In this document: positions 1-8,800 of the stretch, in pieces
Layout of the letters: the number at the start of each line of letters is the position of its first letter
Numbering within the stretch: the first letter of the stretch is position 1
From: Pelagibius sp.
Lineage (GTDB): Bacteria; Pseudomonadota; Alphaproteobacteria; Kiloniellales; Kiloniellaceae
Assembly: GCF_028281305.1 (NCBI RefSeq)
Contig: NZ_JANQKD010000096.1
Span: 1-64,000 of the forward strand
Length of the DNA stretch: 64,000 nucleotides
Reading direction: 5' to 3'
The notes under the pieces: model-generated
Told to the model about the DNA's origin: nothing
Seen by the model: only the letters and a program-made list of their open reading frames with translations
Database searches by the model: none
Program-made: the position numbers and the translations under genes

Positions 1-75
1 GCCGCCGTAGCTCAGGGGTAGAGCACACCCTTGGTAAGGGTGGGGTCGGGTGTTCAATTCACCCCGGCGGCACCA
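1..75 (+). tRNA. tRNA-Thr (anticodon GGT)
   Basis: A full cloverleaf can be folded. The acceptor stem GCCGCCG (1-7) pairs with CGGCGGC (65-71). The anticodon arm is CACCC/TTGGTAA/GGGTG with GGT in the loop, and the T arm is GGGTG/TTCAATT/CACCC. The discriminator is A72 and CCA (73-75) is encoded. GGT reads the Thr codons ACC/ACU. The 5' end coincides with the first base of the window, so nothing upstream can be judged. Confidence 0.97.
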
Positions 76-175
76 TTCTCCTTCAAAGCATCGCGCTCAG
101 ACAGCACCCGCAGCGGCCGGGCCGACTGACGGCATTGCGCGCCCATCGACCCGGCCCGGCAACTCGTTTGAGCCT

Positions 176-1027
176 TTAGCGGTTGAACTCGATCTCCACG
201 CGGCGGTTGCGGATCTCGGGTGTTTCGACCGGCACCACGGGATCGGCCTTGCCGAAACCCTGGCCGAAGATCTTCTCCCGTTCGACTCCGCTTTCGACCA
301 GGAAGTCGATCACCGCGTTGGCCCGCTGTTCGGACAGCACTTCGTTGTAGGCATCACCGCCGACCAGATCGGTGAAGCCGCTGACGTTGATCATGTCATA
401 GTCCGACTTGTTGGCGGCTGAGATCATGTCCGCCAGCACCGTGCGCGCATCGACTGTCAGATCAGACTTGTCGAAGTCGAAGAGCACCGTGACCGGCCCC
501 GGCACGGGGTCCGGCGCCGCCGGAGGCGGCGGGGCCGCTGCGACCGGGGGCTGTTCCTCCAGCGCGGCCATCGCCGTCATGAAGCGATCCCGGCAGCCGG
601 CGATATCGTTCGGCTGGCGGTTTTCTTCCTGCTCCTGCATCCAACAGTCAAAGGCGATCTGCGCTGCGACCGCGTCCTGCGGCTTGCGCGCGGTGGCTCC
701 GGTTGCCTGGGCCGCGACCAGACGGTCGCGCGCGGCAGAGAGCTCAGGCACCGACTCGTCCGGCAGGTTGCGGGCGCTGATCAGTTCCGGCTCGACGCCG
801 TCGCCCTGGGCAGCCTCCATTGCCCGCATGGCGAAGGTGTCGGAATCCCTGTAGTCGCCCTCTTCGTACTCGTTCTGCGAAAGACCGACGTAACCGGCGT
901 AGAGATCGCGGTCGTAAGCCGTGCCCCCCGGCGTTGTCCGCTCGGCCTGGTCCAGCTGGGTACCCGCGCAGGCCGCCAGCACCATCAGCCCCAACGACGA
1001 CATGGCAATGCGCAACGTTCCTCTCAT
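176..1027 (-). CDS. OmpA-family outer-membrane lipoprotein (Pal-like)
   Basis: A 283-residue lipoprotein with a C-terminal OmpA/MotB-type peptidoglycan-binding domain. It probably tethers the outer membrane to the cell wall. The chosen ATG gives a short basic N-terminus, a hydrophobic core and the lipobox LAAC with Cys20; upstream ATGs in frame would bury this signal. AAGGGAG lies just upstream. The middle is acidic with a Pro/Ala linker. Residues from about 175 onward show the OmpA signature: VLFDFDKSDL, then a GFTD segment, then NRRVEIEF near the end. It stands alone on its strand, about 100 bases from the tRNA. Family membership is clear; the exact partner is inferred. Confidence 0.9.
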   Translation of the reverse strand: MRGTLRIAMSSLGLMVLAACAGTQLDQAERTTPGGTAYDRDLYAGYVGLSQNEYEEGDYRDSDTFAMRAMEAAQGDGVEPELISARNLPDESVPELSAARDRLVAAQATGATARKPQDAVAAQIAFDCWMQEQEENRQPNDIAGCRDRFMTAMAALEEQPPVAAAPPPPAAPDPVPGPVTVLFDFDKSDLTVDARTVLADMISAANKSDYDMINVSGFTDLVGGDAYNEVLSEQRANAVIDFLVESGVEREKIFGQGFGKADPVVPVETPEIRNRRVEIEFNR

Positions 1028-1608
1028 GGCCTCATACTCCCTTGTGTCTCGGGTTCTCGGCCGGGCTTCGGCCATTCCTGTCACCGACCACGGCGCCCGG
1101 CCACTTGTTGCGAGAAGCGAAGGGCCCTTCCCGGCCAGTCGCCGCCCAAGCTCGAAAACTTGCCAGCAATCCAAGAGCAAAAACCTTCAGGCAGCCGGCC
1201 CCTGTGTCTGGCCGCTGCCCTGCAACTTTGTCGAGAAGACAATTCTCTGCCAACCGGTAACACTGCTGCCCTCCCAGCCCTGAGGTGCTGGATCGGCGCG
1301 AGCATCTGCGGTTCTCGTTTTCGCTATGCCGAGATGCTCTCTCGCCTGCTGACTGACCGTTTTATCTATTCAATTTCAAATTATTATAGGAACTCTTTCA
1401 CTCAGCCAGGGGTTCATTATGTGCCTAGGACAGCAGTCTGCAAGGGACGAAAAAAGGACACGGCAGGCTTCGGGAGGCCACACCCGCCCACCTTGCTCAC
1501 TTCCCCTCATGATTGAGCATAAGATCTCTACCAGGGGGCGGGCGGAAGCACGGCAGGTTGTCGTTTGACGTTGGGTCGTCAGGCATCCGTCGGTCAAGCG
1601 GGGTGTAC
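1028..1608. other. Intergenic stretch without a convincing gene
   Basis: About 580 bases between two minus-strand genes. The part at 1360-1420 is clearly more A+T-rich than its surroundings and could hold the promoter of the OmpA-type gene. Reading frames here lack a plausible ribosome site or a family-like protein. No strong terminator hairpin with a T tract was seen. Confidence 0.5.
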
Positions 1609-3111
1609 CTAGGCCGACAGCCGCGGCCACCAGCGGCCGGCGGCGCGGAAGACGCGGCGGCGCAGCACCAGATCCGGACGGCTGCGCAGGAAGGCCCGGT
1701 CCGGCGGATTGAAGGGCAGGCTCAGCAGGGCCGGCAGCGCCGTGGCGATGAGGTCCCGCTGCAGCTCTGAGCCCCGGCGCGCGGCCACATCGATGCCAAG
1801 GATGAGGGCGTAAAGCCGGGCAGAGTTGAGAATGGGAAAGCGCTCCACCGCGTTCAGGTCCGACACCTGCTCCTTGGCGGCCAGCCATCCGGCCTGGCGC
1901 TGCTCCAGGTAGAGGCGGTCGCGCCAGTCGAGGTGGGGCTGCGGCGTTTCCCGGATCCAGGCCAGCCACCCGGCGAGGCCGGCCGCGGCCGGCGATCCGG
2001 CGGGCTCGCCGGCACGCTGCAGAAACGCCTCCACGGCTGCGGCTGCAGGGACAGGTTCCGCCGGCAGCGCCCGCCAGTCGGCAAAGCCGCCGGCGATGGC
2101 GAAGCCATGGCCGCCGATGCTGATGCCGGTGAGGTCGTCGCGCTCGCCGCTGAGAACGGGGCGGGCGTCGCCCTTGGACACATGGTCTGCTGCATGGCGG
2201 CGCAGCAGGGCGCGCCGGTCCTCCCGCACCGCTGCCGGAAAGGTCAGACGGTGCGGATAGCCGGCGATCCGCGCCAGCGCCGGCGGGAGCACGCGGTCGG
2301 CCACCGTCATGCGCGGCGTTACCCGGGTGAAGGGTTGCAGCGGCAGGCCGGCCTGCGCTGCCAGGGCCAGCATAAGGCGCGAGTCGTAGCCGCCGGTAAG
2401 ACCAAGCCAGGGCGGCTCCCCCGTCTCCGCTGCCAAGCGCCGCAGCACGGCCACCAGGCGTCGCGCAAGCTCGGCCCTGGCCGCCTCAGGTGGCCAGGCC
2501 GGATCGATCGGCGGCATCAGCGCGCGGGCTTCGACACGCCCCTCCAGCAAGCGCAGGGCCTGGCTCGGAAGCAGCCGGTGCATCGCGGCAAAGCGGGCCC
2601 GCGGCGGCGGGTACCACGACACACCGCGGTTGTAGGTCAGTGTCCGCGGGTCGCCCAGCGCCTGAGCCACGCCCGCCGCGTGCTCGGCCAGCAGCGCCGG
2701 GCTGCTCGACACCCAAAGCGCCCCCTCGGCGTCGCGGCAGTAGAGGCAGCCGAGCAGCGCCGAGGCATCGGGGAAGATCCGCCCGCCCTGACCCACCAGG
2801 GGACCGATCAGCAGCCAGCGCCCGGCCCAGTCATGGCTCAGCGCGGGAACCGCGGTGCTGGGAACTGCTGCCAGCGATGCCAGAGGCGCAGGGCGGTCAG
2901 GGTCGGTTTCGATAGCGCGGCCGAGCAGGAGCCAGCCGCGGCCCTCCGCGTCCGCGGTCCGTTCGACGCGCAGCTCCGGGCAGCGGTGGAGATGGAGCCC
3001 CGGGCCGAGCGCCTCGCTGACCCAGCCCTCGGCGACGGCGATTGGCCGCGGGGCCAGAAGGAACTGGCGCCTGTGAAGGCGCAGCGGGGTTTGGCGGGGG
3101 GGAGACGGCAT
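1609..3111 (-). CDS. Asparagine-synthase-like (PP-loop ATPase) protein lacking the glutaminase Cys
   Basis: A 500-residue protein resembling the asparagine synthetase B fold. The PP-loop motif LTGGYDSR (about residues 238-245) marks the ATP-pyrophosphatase domain that adenylates a carboxylate. The chosen start does not put Cys at position 2, so the usual Ntn glutaminase nucleophile is missing, although the N-terminal half keeps a synthetase-like layout. Such stand-alone proteins often sit among surface-glycan or small-molecule genes and may use ammonia or act only as an adenylating amide synthase. The ATG is at 3109-3111; an upstream in-frame ATG would add an unlikely basic tail. It diverges from the MFS gene. 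The substrate is unknown. Confidence 0.75.
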   Translation of the reverse strand: MPSPPRQTPLRLHRRQFLLAPRPIAVAEGWVSEALGPGLHLHRCPELRVERTADAEGRGWLLLGRAIETDPDRPAPLASLAAVPSTAVPALSHDWAGRWLLIGPLVGQGGRIFPDASALLGCLYCRDAEGALWVSSSPALLAEHAAGVAQALGDPRTLTYNRGVSWYPPPRARFAAMHRLLPSQALRLLEGRVEARALMPPIDPAWPPEAARAELARRLVAVLRRLAAETGEPPWLGLTGGYDSRLMLALAAQAGLPLQPFTRVTPRMTVADRVLPPALARIAGYPHRLTFPAAVREDRRALLRRHAADHVSKGDARPVLSGERDDLTGISIGGHGFAIAGGFADWRALPAEPVPAAAAVEAFLQRAGEPAGSPAAAGLAGWLAWIRETPQPHLDWRDRLYLEQRQAGWLAAKEQVSDLNAVERFPILNSARLYALILGIDVAARRGSELQRDLIATALPALLSLPFNPPDRAFLRSRPDLVLRRRVFRAAGRWWPRLSA

Positions 3112-3359
3112 GGCGCGCCGGGTTCCCTGCTCTGGAATGGATCTCGTAGGGAGTGGGCCTGCCGGCTGCGCGAAACGCCAGGGGCATTTGCCGGGCACGC
3201 GCGCCGTGCACACCCCGGTGCGCCACCAGCCCGCCGCCAGAAGCAGGGCAGCCCAGACGATTGAGCATCCCTCCCCCTGCAGGAGGGTGCTATGTCAGAG
3301 TCCCATGTCCGTCGCTTCCCTCTTCTCCTCTTGACCGGCACGGGCCGACCGCGACCGCC

Positions 3360-4592
3360 ATGGCAAGCCTGCTGTCGTTCACCGCGCTGTTCCTGTCGAT
3401 CTTCCTGGTTCAGATGGGCTCCGGTTCGCTCGGGCCGCTGGACGCGCTCTCCGGCGCGGCGATCGGCTTCAGTACCGAGGAAATCGGCCTGCTGGGCTCG
3501 GCGCACTTCCTGGGCTTTTTCTTCGGCTGCTATGTCACGCCACGGCTGATCGGCGATATCGGCCATTCCCGTACCTTCGCGGCGGCCGCCGCCATCGGCG
3601 CCATCGGCGCGCTTCTGCATCCGGTGCTGGAGGGGCCGCTTTACTGGGCGATGCTGCGGGTGCTGACCGGCTTTGCCATCGCCGGCGCCTACACGGTGGT
3701 GGAGAGCTGGCTCCAGGCCAAGACCGAAAACCAGTATCGCGGCCGCGTCTACGGCGTCTTCCGCGTGGTCGACCTGGTCGGCGCCATCACCGCCCAGGGG
3801 CTGATCGCCGTTCTCGAGCCGGGCAGCTACGTGGCCTACAACATCGTCGCCATGTTCTGCTGCATCTGTTTGCTGCCCCTGGCCCTGACCCAGCGCGCCG
3901 CCCCGCCGACGCCGGAGGCGCCGAGGCTGCAGCCCCTGAAGGCCTTCCGCCTTTCACCGACGGCAATCACCGGCATCCTGGTCGCCGGCGTCACCAGTGC
4001 CGGCTTCCGCATGGTGGGGCCGGTCTACGGCGTCGAAAACGACCTGACGCAAGGGCAGATCGCGGTCTTCCTCGCCTCCGGCATGCTGGGCGGCATCGCC
4101 GCGCAGTATCCCATCGGCTGGATCGCCGACAAGACCGACCGGCGCATGGTGCTGCTCGGCCTGTCCGTCATCGCCGCAGCCAGCTGCCTGGGGATCGCCT
4201 ACTGGATCACGCCGGGCGCGGTCATGGCCATCTACCTGGCCGCCTTCGTCTTCGGGGTCACGGCCTTTCCGATCTATTCGGTCTCCGCCGCCTACGCCAA
4301 CGACTTCGCCGATCCGGATTTCATTGTCGAGCTCAGCGCGGCGCTGATCTTCTTCTTCTCGCTGGGCGCCATCGTCAGCCCGCTGATCTCCGCCTGGCTG
4401 ATTGCGCTGGCCGGCGCCAATGCCATGTTCGTCTTCATGGCGGTGGTGCACCTGGCGCTGGTCGCCTTCACCCTCTTCCGCATGACCCGCCGCCAGAGCG
4501 CCGAGCCGCGCGAGCCCTATCAGTACCTGCCCCGCACCTCGATGATCCTCGCCCGCCTGCGCCGCGCCGCCAACGGCGGCGACAGGGCGTAA
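3360..4592 (+). CDS. MFS transporter, YcaD-like
   Basis: A 410-residue major facilitator protein with about 12 hydrophobic segments in two halves. It opens with a hydrophobic first helix and a conserved EEIGLLGSAHFLGFF region typical of the YcaD/sugar-efflux-like branch. An IADKTDRR loop between the halves matches the MFS 2-3/8-9 loop motif. The start at 3360 puts the first helix at the N-terminus; an upstream in-frame ATG would add about 69 residues of Pro/Arg-rich non-membrane sequence. It acts in the inner membrane. The substrate cannot be read from the sequence. A putative EamA exporter follows 137 bases downstream on the same strand. Confidence 0.88.
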   Translation: MASLLSFTALFLSIFLVQMGSGSLGPLDALSGAAIGFSTEEIGLLGSAHFLGFFFGCYVTPRLIGDIGHSRTFAAAAAIGAIGALLHPVLEGPLYWAMLRVLTGFAIAGAYTVVESWLQAKTENQYRGRVYGVFRVVDLVGAITAQGLIAVLEPGSYVAYNIVAMFCCICLLPLALTQRAAPPTPEAPRLQPLKAFRLSPTAITGILVAGVTSAGFRMVGPVYGVENDLTQGQIAVFLASGMLGGIAAQYPIGWIADKTDRRMVLLGLSVIAAASCLGIAYWITPGAVMAIYLAAFVFGVTAFPIYSVSAAYANDFADPDFIVELSAALIFFFSLGAIVSPLISAWLIALAGANAMFVFMAVVHLALVAFTLFRMTRRQSAEPREPYQYLPRTSMILARLRRAANGGDRA

Positions 4593-4729
4593 AGAGACGG
4601 CAAGCGGTTGCGCCGATACGGTCAATCTGGCGGCACAGCGATTTCAGGTTCGCCCGCCCGGCCTTGCCGCTCTGCTCCCCGCATGGCAGCTTGCTGCGCC
4701 GTGCCGTCTCCGGCCCCCTGGACCCTTCG

Positions 4730-5596
4730 ATGATCTCTGCCTCCCCCACGACCAAAGCGATTGCCTGGATGATGGGCGCCCTCACCTCCTTTGCGGTGAT
4801 GACGGTCTCGGTGCGCGAACTGACCGGGGAGATGCATGCCTTCCAGATGCTGTTCATCCGCAGCGCCATCGGCATCCTGATCCTGCTGCCGTTTCTGCAG
4901 CGCGGCGGCTGGGGGCAGATCCGCCTGACCTACCTTGCCGGCCATACGGCGCGCAACGTCATCCACTTCACCGGCCAGGTCCTGTGGATCTTCGGCATCG
5001 GGCTGCTGCCGCTGGCCACGGTCTCGGCCCTGGAGTTCACCTCGCCGCTCTGGGGCGGGCTGCTGGCGGTGCTGTTCCTCGGCGAGAAGATGAACCGCGG
5101 ACGCTGGACCGCCTTCGGGCTCGGCTTCCTCGGTGTCCTGGTGATCGTCCGGCCGGGCTTCGTCGAGGTCAGCGAGGGTATCCTTATCATGCTGGCCTGC
5201 GCCTTCTTCTTCGGCGCCACCGGTGTCGCGACGAAATGGCTGACCCGCCGCGAAAGCGCGCTTGCCATCGTTTTCATGATGGTGGTCATGCAGACCGTCT
5301 TCGGGGCCGTGGCCTCAAGTTTCGTCTGGGCGCCCCTGGCCTGGCACCAGACGCCCTGGCTGATCTTGCTGGCCGTCACCGGCCTGACCGCCCACTACAG
5401 CCTCACCCGGGCGCTGGCCGCCGCCGATGCCACCTTCATCATGCCGATGGAGTTCCTGCGGCTGCCCATCGTCGCCGTCGTCGGCTTCCTGCTCTACCAG
5501 GAAACCTTCGAGGCCATGACCCTGCTCGGCGCGGCCATCATCTTCTCCGGCAACTACGCCTCGATCCGCCACGAGACGCGCACGGTCGTGCGCTGA
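4730..5596 (+). CDS. EamA/DMT-family transporter
   Basis: A 288-residue integral membrane protein with ten predicted helices arranged as two EamA repeats, the drug/metabolite transporter fold (RhaT/RarD-like). The FTSPLWGGLLAVLFLGEKM segment is the typical end of the first repeat, and the second repeat ends similarly with LLYQETFEAMTLLGAAII. ATG 4730 was chosen because it directly precedes the first helix; an upstream in-frame ATG adds a polar, unlikely leader. It probably exports small metabolites or amino-acid-like compounds. The specific substrate is unknown. Confidence 0.87.
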   Translation: MISASPTTKAIAWMMGALTSFAVMTVSVRELTGEMHAFQMLFIRSAIGILILLPFLQRGGWGQIRLTYLAGHTARNVIHFTGQVLWIFGIGLLPLATVSALEFTSPLWGGLLAVLFLGEKMNRGRWTAFGLGFLGVLVIVRPGFVEVSEGILIMLACAFFFGATGVATKWLTRRESALAIVFMMVVMQTVFGAVASSFVWAPLAWHQTPWLILLAVTGLTAHYSLTRALAAADATFIMPMEFLRLPIVAVVGFLLYQETFEAMTLLGAAIIFSGNYASIRHETRTVVR

Positions 5597-5663
5597 GGCC
5601 TGGTTGCATCGAAAACCGTCTTAAGGCTCAATCGGGCTCCCGGCCGAAGCGGAGGAGCAGCCC

Positions 5664-6455
5664 TTGACCTACGAGACCCTCACCTACGACGTCCGCGACG
5701 CCGTTGCCTGGATCACCTTCAACAGGCCGGAACGCTTCAATGCCATGAGCCCGCTGCTGGTGCGCGAGCTCTGCGACGTCGCCACCCGCTGCTCCAGCGA
5801 CAAGACCGTGCGCGCCGCCGTTCTGACCGGTGCCGGCGACCAGGCTTTCTGCGCCGGGGGCGATGTTTCGGAATTCGCCAAGCGCCTCGACGACGTCGAT
5901 CTTCTGGTGAAGGAGATGACGACCTACCTCCATGCCGCCGTCTCGCGCTTTGCCTGGATGCGCGCACCGCTGATCGGTGCCGTCAACGGCGTGGCCGCCG
6001 GCGCCGGCCTCAGCGCCGTCGCCTTCTGCGATCTCGTGATCGCCGCCGAGACCGCGACCTTCACATCCGCCTACACCCAGATTGGCCTGACGCCGGACGG
6101 CAGCTCGACCTTTTTCCTCAGCCGCATCCTCGGTCCGCGCCGTGCGATGGAACTCTATCTTACCAACCGTGTCCTCAGCGCGCAGGAGGCTCTGGACTGG
6201 GGCCTCGTGAACAGGGTGGTGCCCGCCGACCAGGTGCTGACGGAGGCGGAAGCCCTGGCCACGACCCTCGCCCAGGGCCCGACCGAGGCCCACGGCGGCG
6301 TCAAGAAGCTGCTCCAGACCGCGGCCACGGAAAGCCTGGAAAGCCAGATGGAGCGGGAAACCCGCTTCATCGCCCGGGCCGGCGCCAGCGCCGACGGCCA
6401 GGAGGGCATCCGGGCCTTTCTGGAGAAGCGGAGGCCGACCTTCTCCGGGACCTGA
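5664..6455 (+). CDS. Enoyl-CoA hydratase/isomerase (crotonase) family, PaaG-like
   Basis: A 263-residue crotonase. The two oxyanion-hole segments are visible as FCAGGDVSEF and AVNGVAAGAG. In the second catalytic region the usual Glu is replaced by an Asp in IGLTPDGSSTFFL. This pattern is seen in the PaaG-type isomerases of ring-opening phenylacetate catabolism and related CoA isomerases. The product therefore more likely isomerises or hydrates an acyl-CoA than acts as the classic short-chain hydratase. It starts with TTG at 5664, supported by GGAGGAG eight bases upstream; no in-frame ATG fits as well. No other paa genes are in the window. Confidence 0.85.
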   Translation: MTYETLTYDVRDAVAWITFNRPERFNAMSPLLVRELCDVATRCSSDKTVRAAVLTGAGDQAFCAGGDVSEFAKRLDDVDLLVKEMTTYLHAAVSRFAWMRAPLIGAVNGVAAGAGLSAVAFCDLVIAAETATFTSAYTQIGLTPDGSSTFFLSRILGPRRAMELYLTNRVLSAQEALDWGLVNRVVPADQVLTEAEALATTLAQGPTEAHGGVKKLLQTAATESLESQMERETRFIARAGASADGQEGIRAFLEKRRPTFSGT

Positions 6456-6565
6456 GAGACCGGCAAACCGGTCCCGCTGGGTTCCAGCCGGAGTCCCCGG
6501 TCAGGCGCTTCACCAGCCTCCCCAAAAGAACACGCACAAAAACTGTGGGCGTTCTTGACTGTTCA

Positions 6566-6591
6566 GAGAATGCGAGTCATTCTCATTCGCA
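6566..6591. promoter_or_regulatory. Fur-type operator (iron box)
   Basis: GAGAATGCGAGTCATTCTC (6566-6584) has the 9-1-9 geometry of a Fur box and matches the classic 19-base consensus at 14 positions. An overlapping second palindrome, TGCGA...TCGCA, spans 6571-6591, as in tandem overlapping Fur sites. It lies about 50 bases upstream of the ATG at 6638, so that gene and possibly the peroxiredoxin after it are likely iron-responsive. Binding by Fur rather than Irr/Mur is inferred. Confidence 0.6.
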
Positions 6592-6637
6592 TCACGATCC
6601 GTCCCCGCCCTCGGCCGAAACCTCAGTGGATCTTCCC

Positions 6638-7744
6638 ATGCAGCCTCTTCCCGACCAGCGGCACCGGTCCCATCGCCTGCCGCGTATCGTCGCCACCCTG
6701 ACCTTTCCCGAGATCATCGTCATCTGGGCGCTGCGCCACGCCACGGCGGACGCCGGGGGAGGAGCCGACGCCTCCGGGCGCATTGCCAAGGAGTTCGCCC
6801 GCGCCCTGGGCCTCGCCCGGCTCGAGGACGCGCTGGCGGCGCTTGCAACGATGGTTGCCGCCCTCGCCGACGCCAGCCGCCTGCCCCAGGCGATGCCACC
6901 ACTGGACGACGACCGCGTGTCGGCCCGGGAGGAAGCGCTCCTGGCGCTGCTGGGTGCGGCTCAGCGCAGCGATCCGAGCCTTTCGAAGCGGCTCGTCGAG
7001 TGGCTCGTTCTGCCCTCGGCACAGCGGGACTTTGCCGAAGCCGCCGCCAGCCTCGCGCGCATCATGAGTGAAGCCGGCCAGACCATTCCGCTGGATTCGC
7101 AGCGCCACCGGCCCCGGCTGCGCCTTGCCGCATGCTATGACGATGACGCTGCGCCTCACAAAGACCGGCTGCCCCCTGCGGCGGACTGGCAGACCCTCTC
7201 GCCGCCGGAACGCCATCTCACCGGCGGCGTCAGGCTCTGGGTTCAGGCCTTCCGCAGCGACCAGGACCCGCTGGCCGCCGTGCGGCTGCACTTCGGGAGC
7301 CGGGCCTCGGCCGATGCGGGCCTCAGTCTCCATGCCGTTTTGCGCAACACCACCCTGGCGGCAACGCGCGCCGTCGATGTCCGCTGCCTGCGCTGCCCCG
7401 GTCTCTCCCCTGACGAAGCCCGGCTTCTGGATGCGATCGCCTGGCTGCAGCGCGAGCAGACCGAGGCGGCCGCAGCGGCGCTTGCACACTGGCTGCCGGG
7501 AGCGGCCCTGCGCCTCTCGCTCGACGCGGCGCGGGGTCTCGGCGCCGCCCTGGCGCAGGACGGCTACATCCTGCCTTTGCGGGATTGGGATTACGCCGCG
7601 CTCGAAGCTGCGAGCCGGAGGCCCCATCGGCCCCATGCCAAAGAAGCGGCGCAGCAGGGCGCAGCCGGCCCCAACACCGATCCCCTGGAAAGCGCCTTTG
7701 CCGTTACCGGAGGCGACCGGACGGCCTCTCCCACTGTGCATTGA
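6638..7744 (+). CDS. Conserved-looking hypothetical protein behind a Fur box
   Basis: A 368-residue soluble protein, unusually rich in Ala, Arg and Leu, with no signal peptide, no clear membrane segment and no motif that I can name. A hydrophobic FPEIIVIWALR stretch sits near the N-terminus, and the rest looks helical with acidic and arginine-rich patches. A CLRC pair near residue 250 could bind metal but is not enough for a call. The GTG at 6545 would start the gene upstream of the Fur-like operator, so ATG 6638 is preferred, although its ribosome site is weak. The next gene is a peroxiredoxin on the same strand 39 bases away. A role in iron or oxidative-stress physiology is inferred only from context. 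Confidence 0.65.
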   Translation: MQPLPDQRHRSHRLPRIVATLTFPEIIVIWALRHATADAGGGADASGRIAKEFARALGLARLEDALAALATMVAALADASRLPQAMPPLDDDRVSAREEALLALLGAAQRSDPSLSKRLVEWLVLPSAQRDFAEAAASLARIMSEAGQTIPLDSQRHRPRLRLAACYDDDAAPHKDRLPPAADWQTLSPPERHLTGGVRLWVQAFRSDQDPLAAVRLHFGSRASADAGLSLHAVLRNTTLAATRAVDVRCLRCPGLSPDEARLLDAIAWLQREQTEAAAAALAHWLPGAALRLSLDAARGLGAALAQDGYILPLRDWDYAALEAASRRPHRPHAKEAAQQGAAGPNTDPLESAFAVTGGDRTASPTVH

Positions 7745-7783
7745 GCTCTTGGTAACACCTGCAAATAGATACGGAGGACAGCG

Positions 7784-8305
7784 ATGCGGAGCGTCGGCGA
7801 TTTGGTTCCCGAGGTCACGTTCAAACTTCGCACGGATGGAGAGTGGCGGGAGAAGACCAGCCGTGACTTCTTCAAGGGACGGCGCGTCATCGTCTTCGCA
7901 CTGCCGGGCGCCTTCACGCCGACCTGTTCGTCCACCCACCTTCCCGGTTACATGACCCTGTCAAGGAGTCTGAAGACCATGGGGGTCGACGAGATCTTCT
8001 GTCTGTCCGTGAACGACGCCTTCGTCATGAACGCCTGGGCGAAAGACCAGGGCGTCGACGACGAGGTCACCATGCTGCCCGATGGCAGCGCGCACTTCAC
8101 CCGGCAGATGGGCATGCTGGTGGATAAAGATGCGTTGGGCTTCGGGGAGCGTTCCTGGCGCTATGCCATGGTCGTCGACGACGGTGTCATCGAGAAGATC
8201 TTCGCCGAAGACCGCGCCGTTGCCGGCGACCCCTTTGCGGTCAGCGATGCGGTGACCATGTTGAGCTATCTCAGCGAGGCTGCCGCGAAAAAGGCGAGCG
8301 CGTAA
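7784..8305 (+). CDS. Peroxiredoxin, Prx5 type
   Basis: A 173-residue thioredoxin-fold peroxidase. The Prx5 signature PGAFTPTCSSTHLPGY is present with the peroxidatic Cys at residue 48, plus the preceding IVFALPG strand. These enzymes reduce hydroperoxides in the cytoplasm using thiols such as glutathione, glutaredoxin or thioredoxin. A resolving Cys is not obvious beyond an internal Cys near residue 71. ATG 7784 follows GGAGGA at a good distance. It lies 39 bases after the Fur-box gene on the same strand, so co-transcription is plausible and would link peroxide defence to iron status. Confidence 0.92.
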   Translation: MRSVGDLVPEVTFKLRTDGEWREKTSRDFFKGRRVIVFALPGAFTPTCSSTHLPGYMTLSRSLKTMGVDEIFCLSVNDAFVMNAWAKDQGVDDEVTMLPDGSAHFTRQMGMLVDKDALGFGERSWRYAMVVDDGVIEKIFAEDRAVAGDPFAVSDAVTMLSYLSEAAAKKASA

Positions 8306-8342
8306 GCCGCTCCAAAAAAGGGGGGCCGACGAAGGAAAACCG

Positions 8343-8591
8343 TCAGACGCGCTGGTTCTGCTGCATCACCGCCAGCATCTCCTGCAGCATGGCGTCCCGG
8401 CGCTTCCGAAGCGCCTCCCCGGCGTCCGGGCCGTTCGTGACCGCCACTTCCTCGAGGTGGCCCAGGCGCTCTTCAAGCTCGCAATACGCCCGGCAGAGCG
8501 CGCTGAAGGCGGTGTTCGAGGCGTAGAGTCGCTGCACCTCCTTCTCGCGGCCCGGAAAGCGCTCGTACACGGGCTGCAAGAGGTCGCTCAT
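8343..8591 (-). CDS. Small helical hypothetical protein (82 aa)
   Basis: An 82-residue charged, helix-rich protein. It contains an ELEERLGHLEE coiled-coil-like stretch and a basic ALRKRRDAML segment. ATG 8589-8591 was chosen because everything upstream in frame is Pro/Arg-rich and non-protein-like; AGATGTCC is a poor ribosome site, but an AAGGA-like sequence lies somewhat further upstream. It is convergent with the peroxiredoxin gene. I do not recognise a named family. It superficially resembles short alphaproteobacterial DUF465-like helical proteins. Confidence 0.6.
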   Translation of the reverse strand: MSDLLQPVYERFPGREKEVQRLYASNTAFSALCRAYCELEERLGHLEEVAVTNGPDAGEALRKRRDAMLQEMLAVMQQNQRV

Positions 8592-8800
8592 GGCAGCAGG
8601 TCGTTCATAAGGACATCTCCCATTAGGGCAGCTTTGGGTCACAGAGTTGTCATGATGGCGGCCCGGGCCTGCCGGGACATTGATCTGACCCCACCCCGGC
8701 GGCGCCGGGTCAGCCGGGTTGAGCCATCTCAATGCACCGGGGTACGGGCGGGCTAGGCTCACCCGGAACTTGGCCGGGTCAGGAGCGAGCGTTCCCCGCA

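Noticed and set aside
3292-3549. Short alternative frame overlapping the start of the MFS gene
   Set aside because: It is out of frame with the membrane protein and encodes an Arg/Ser-rich sequence without a ribosome site.
6458-6473. GACCGG-CAAA-CCGGTC hairpin after the crotonase gene
   Set aside because: No T tract follows and the stem is short; it is not a convincing terminator.
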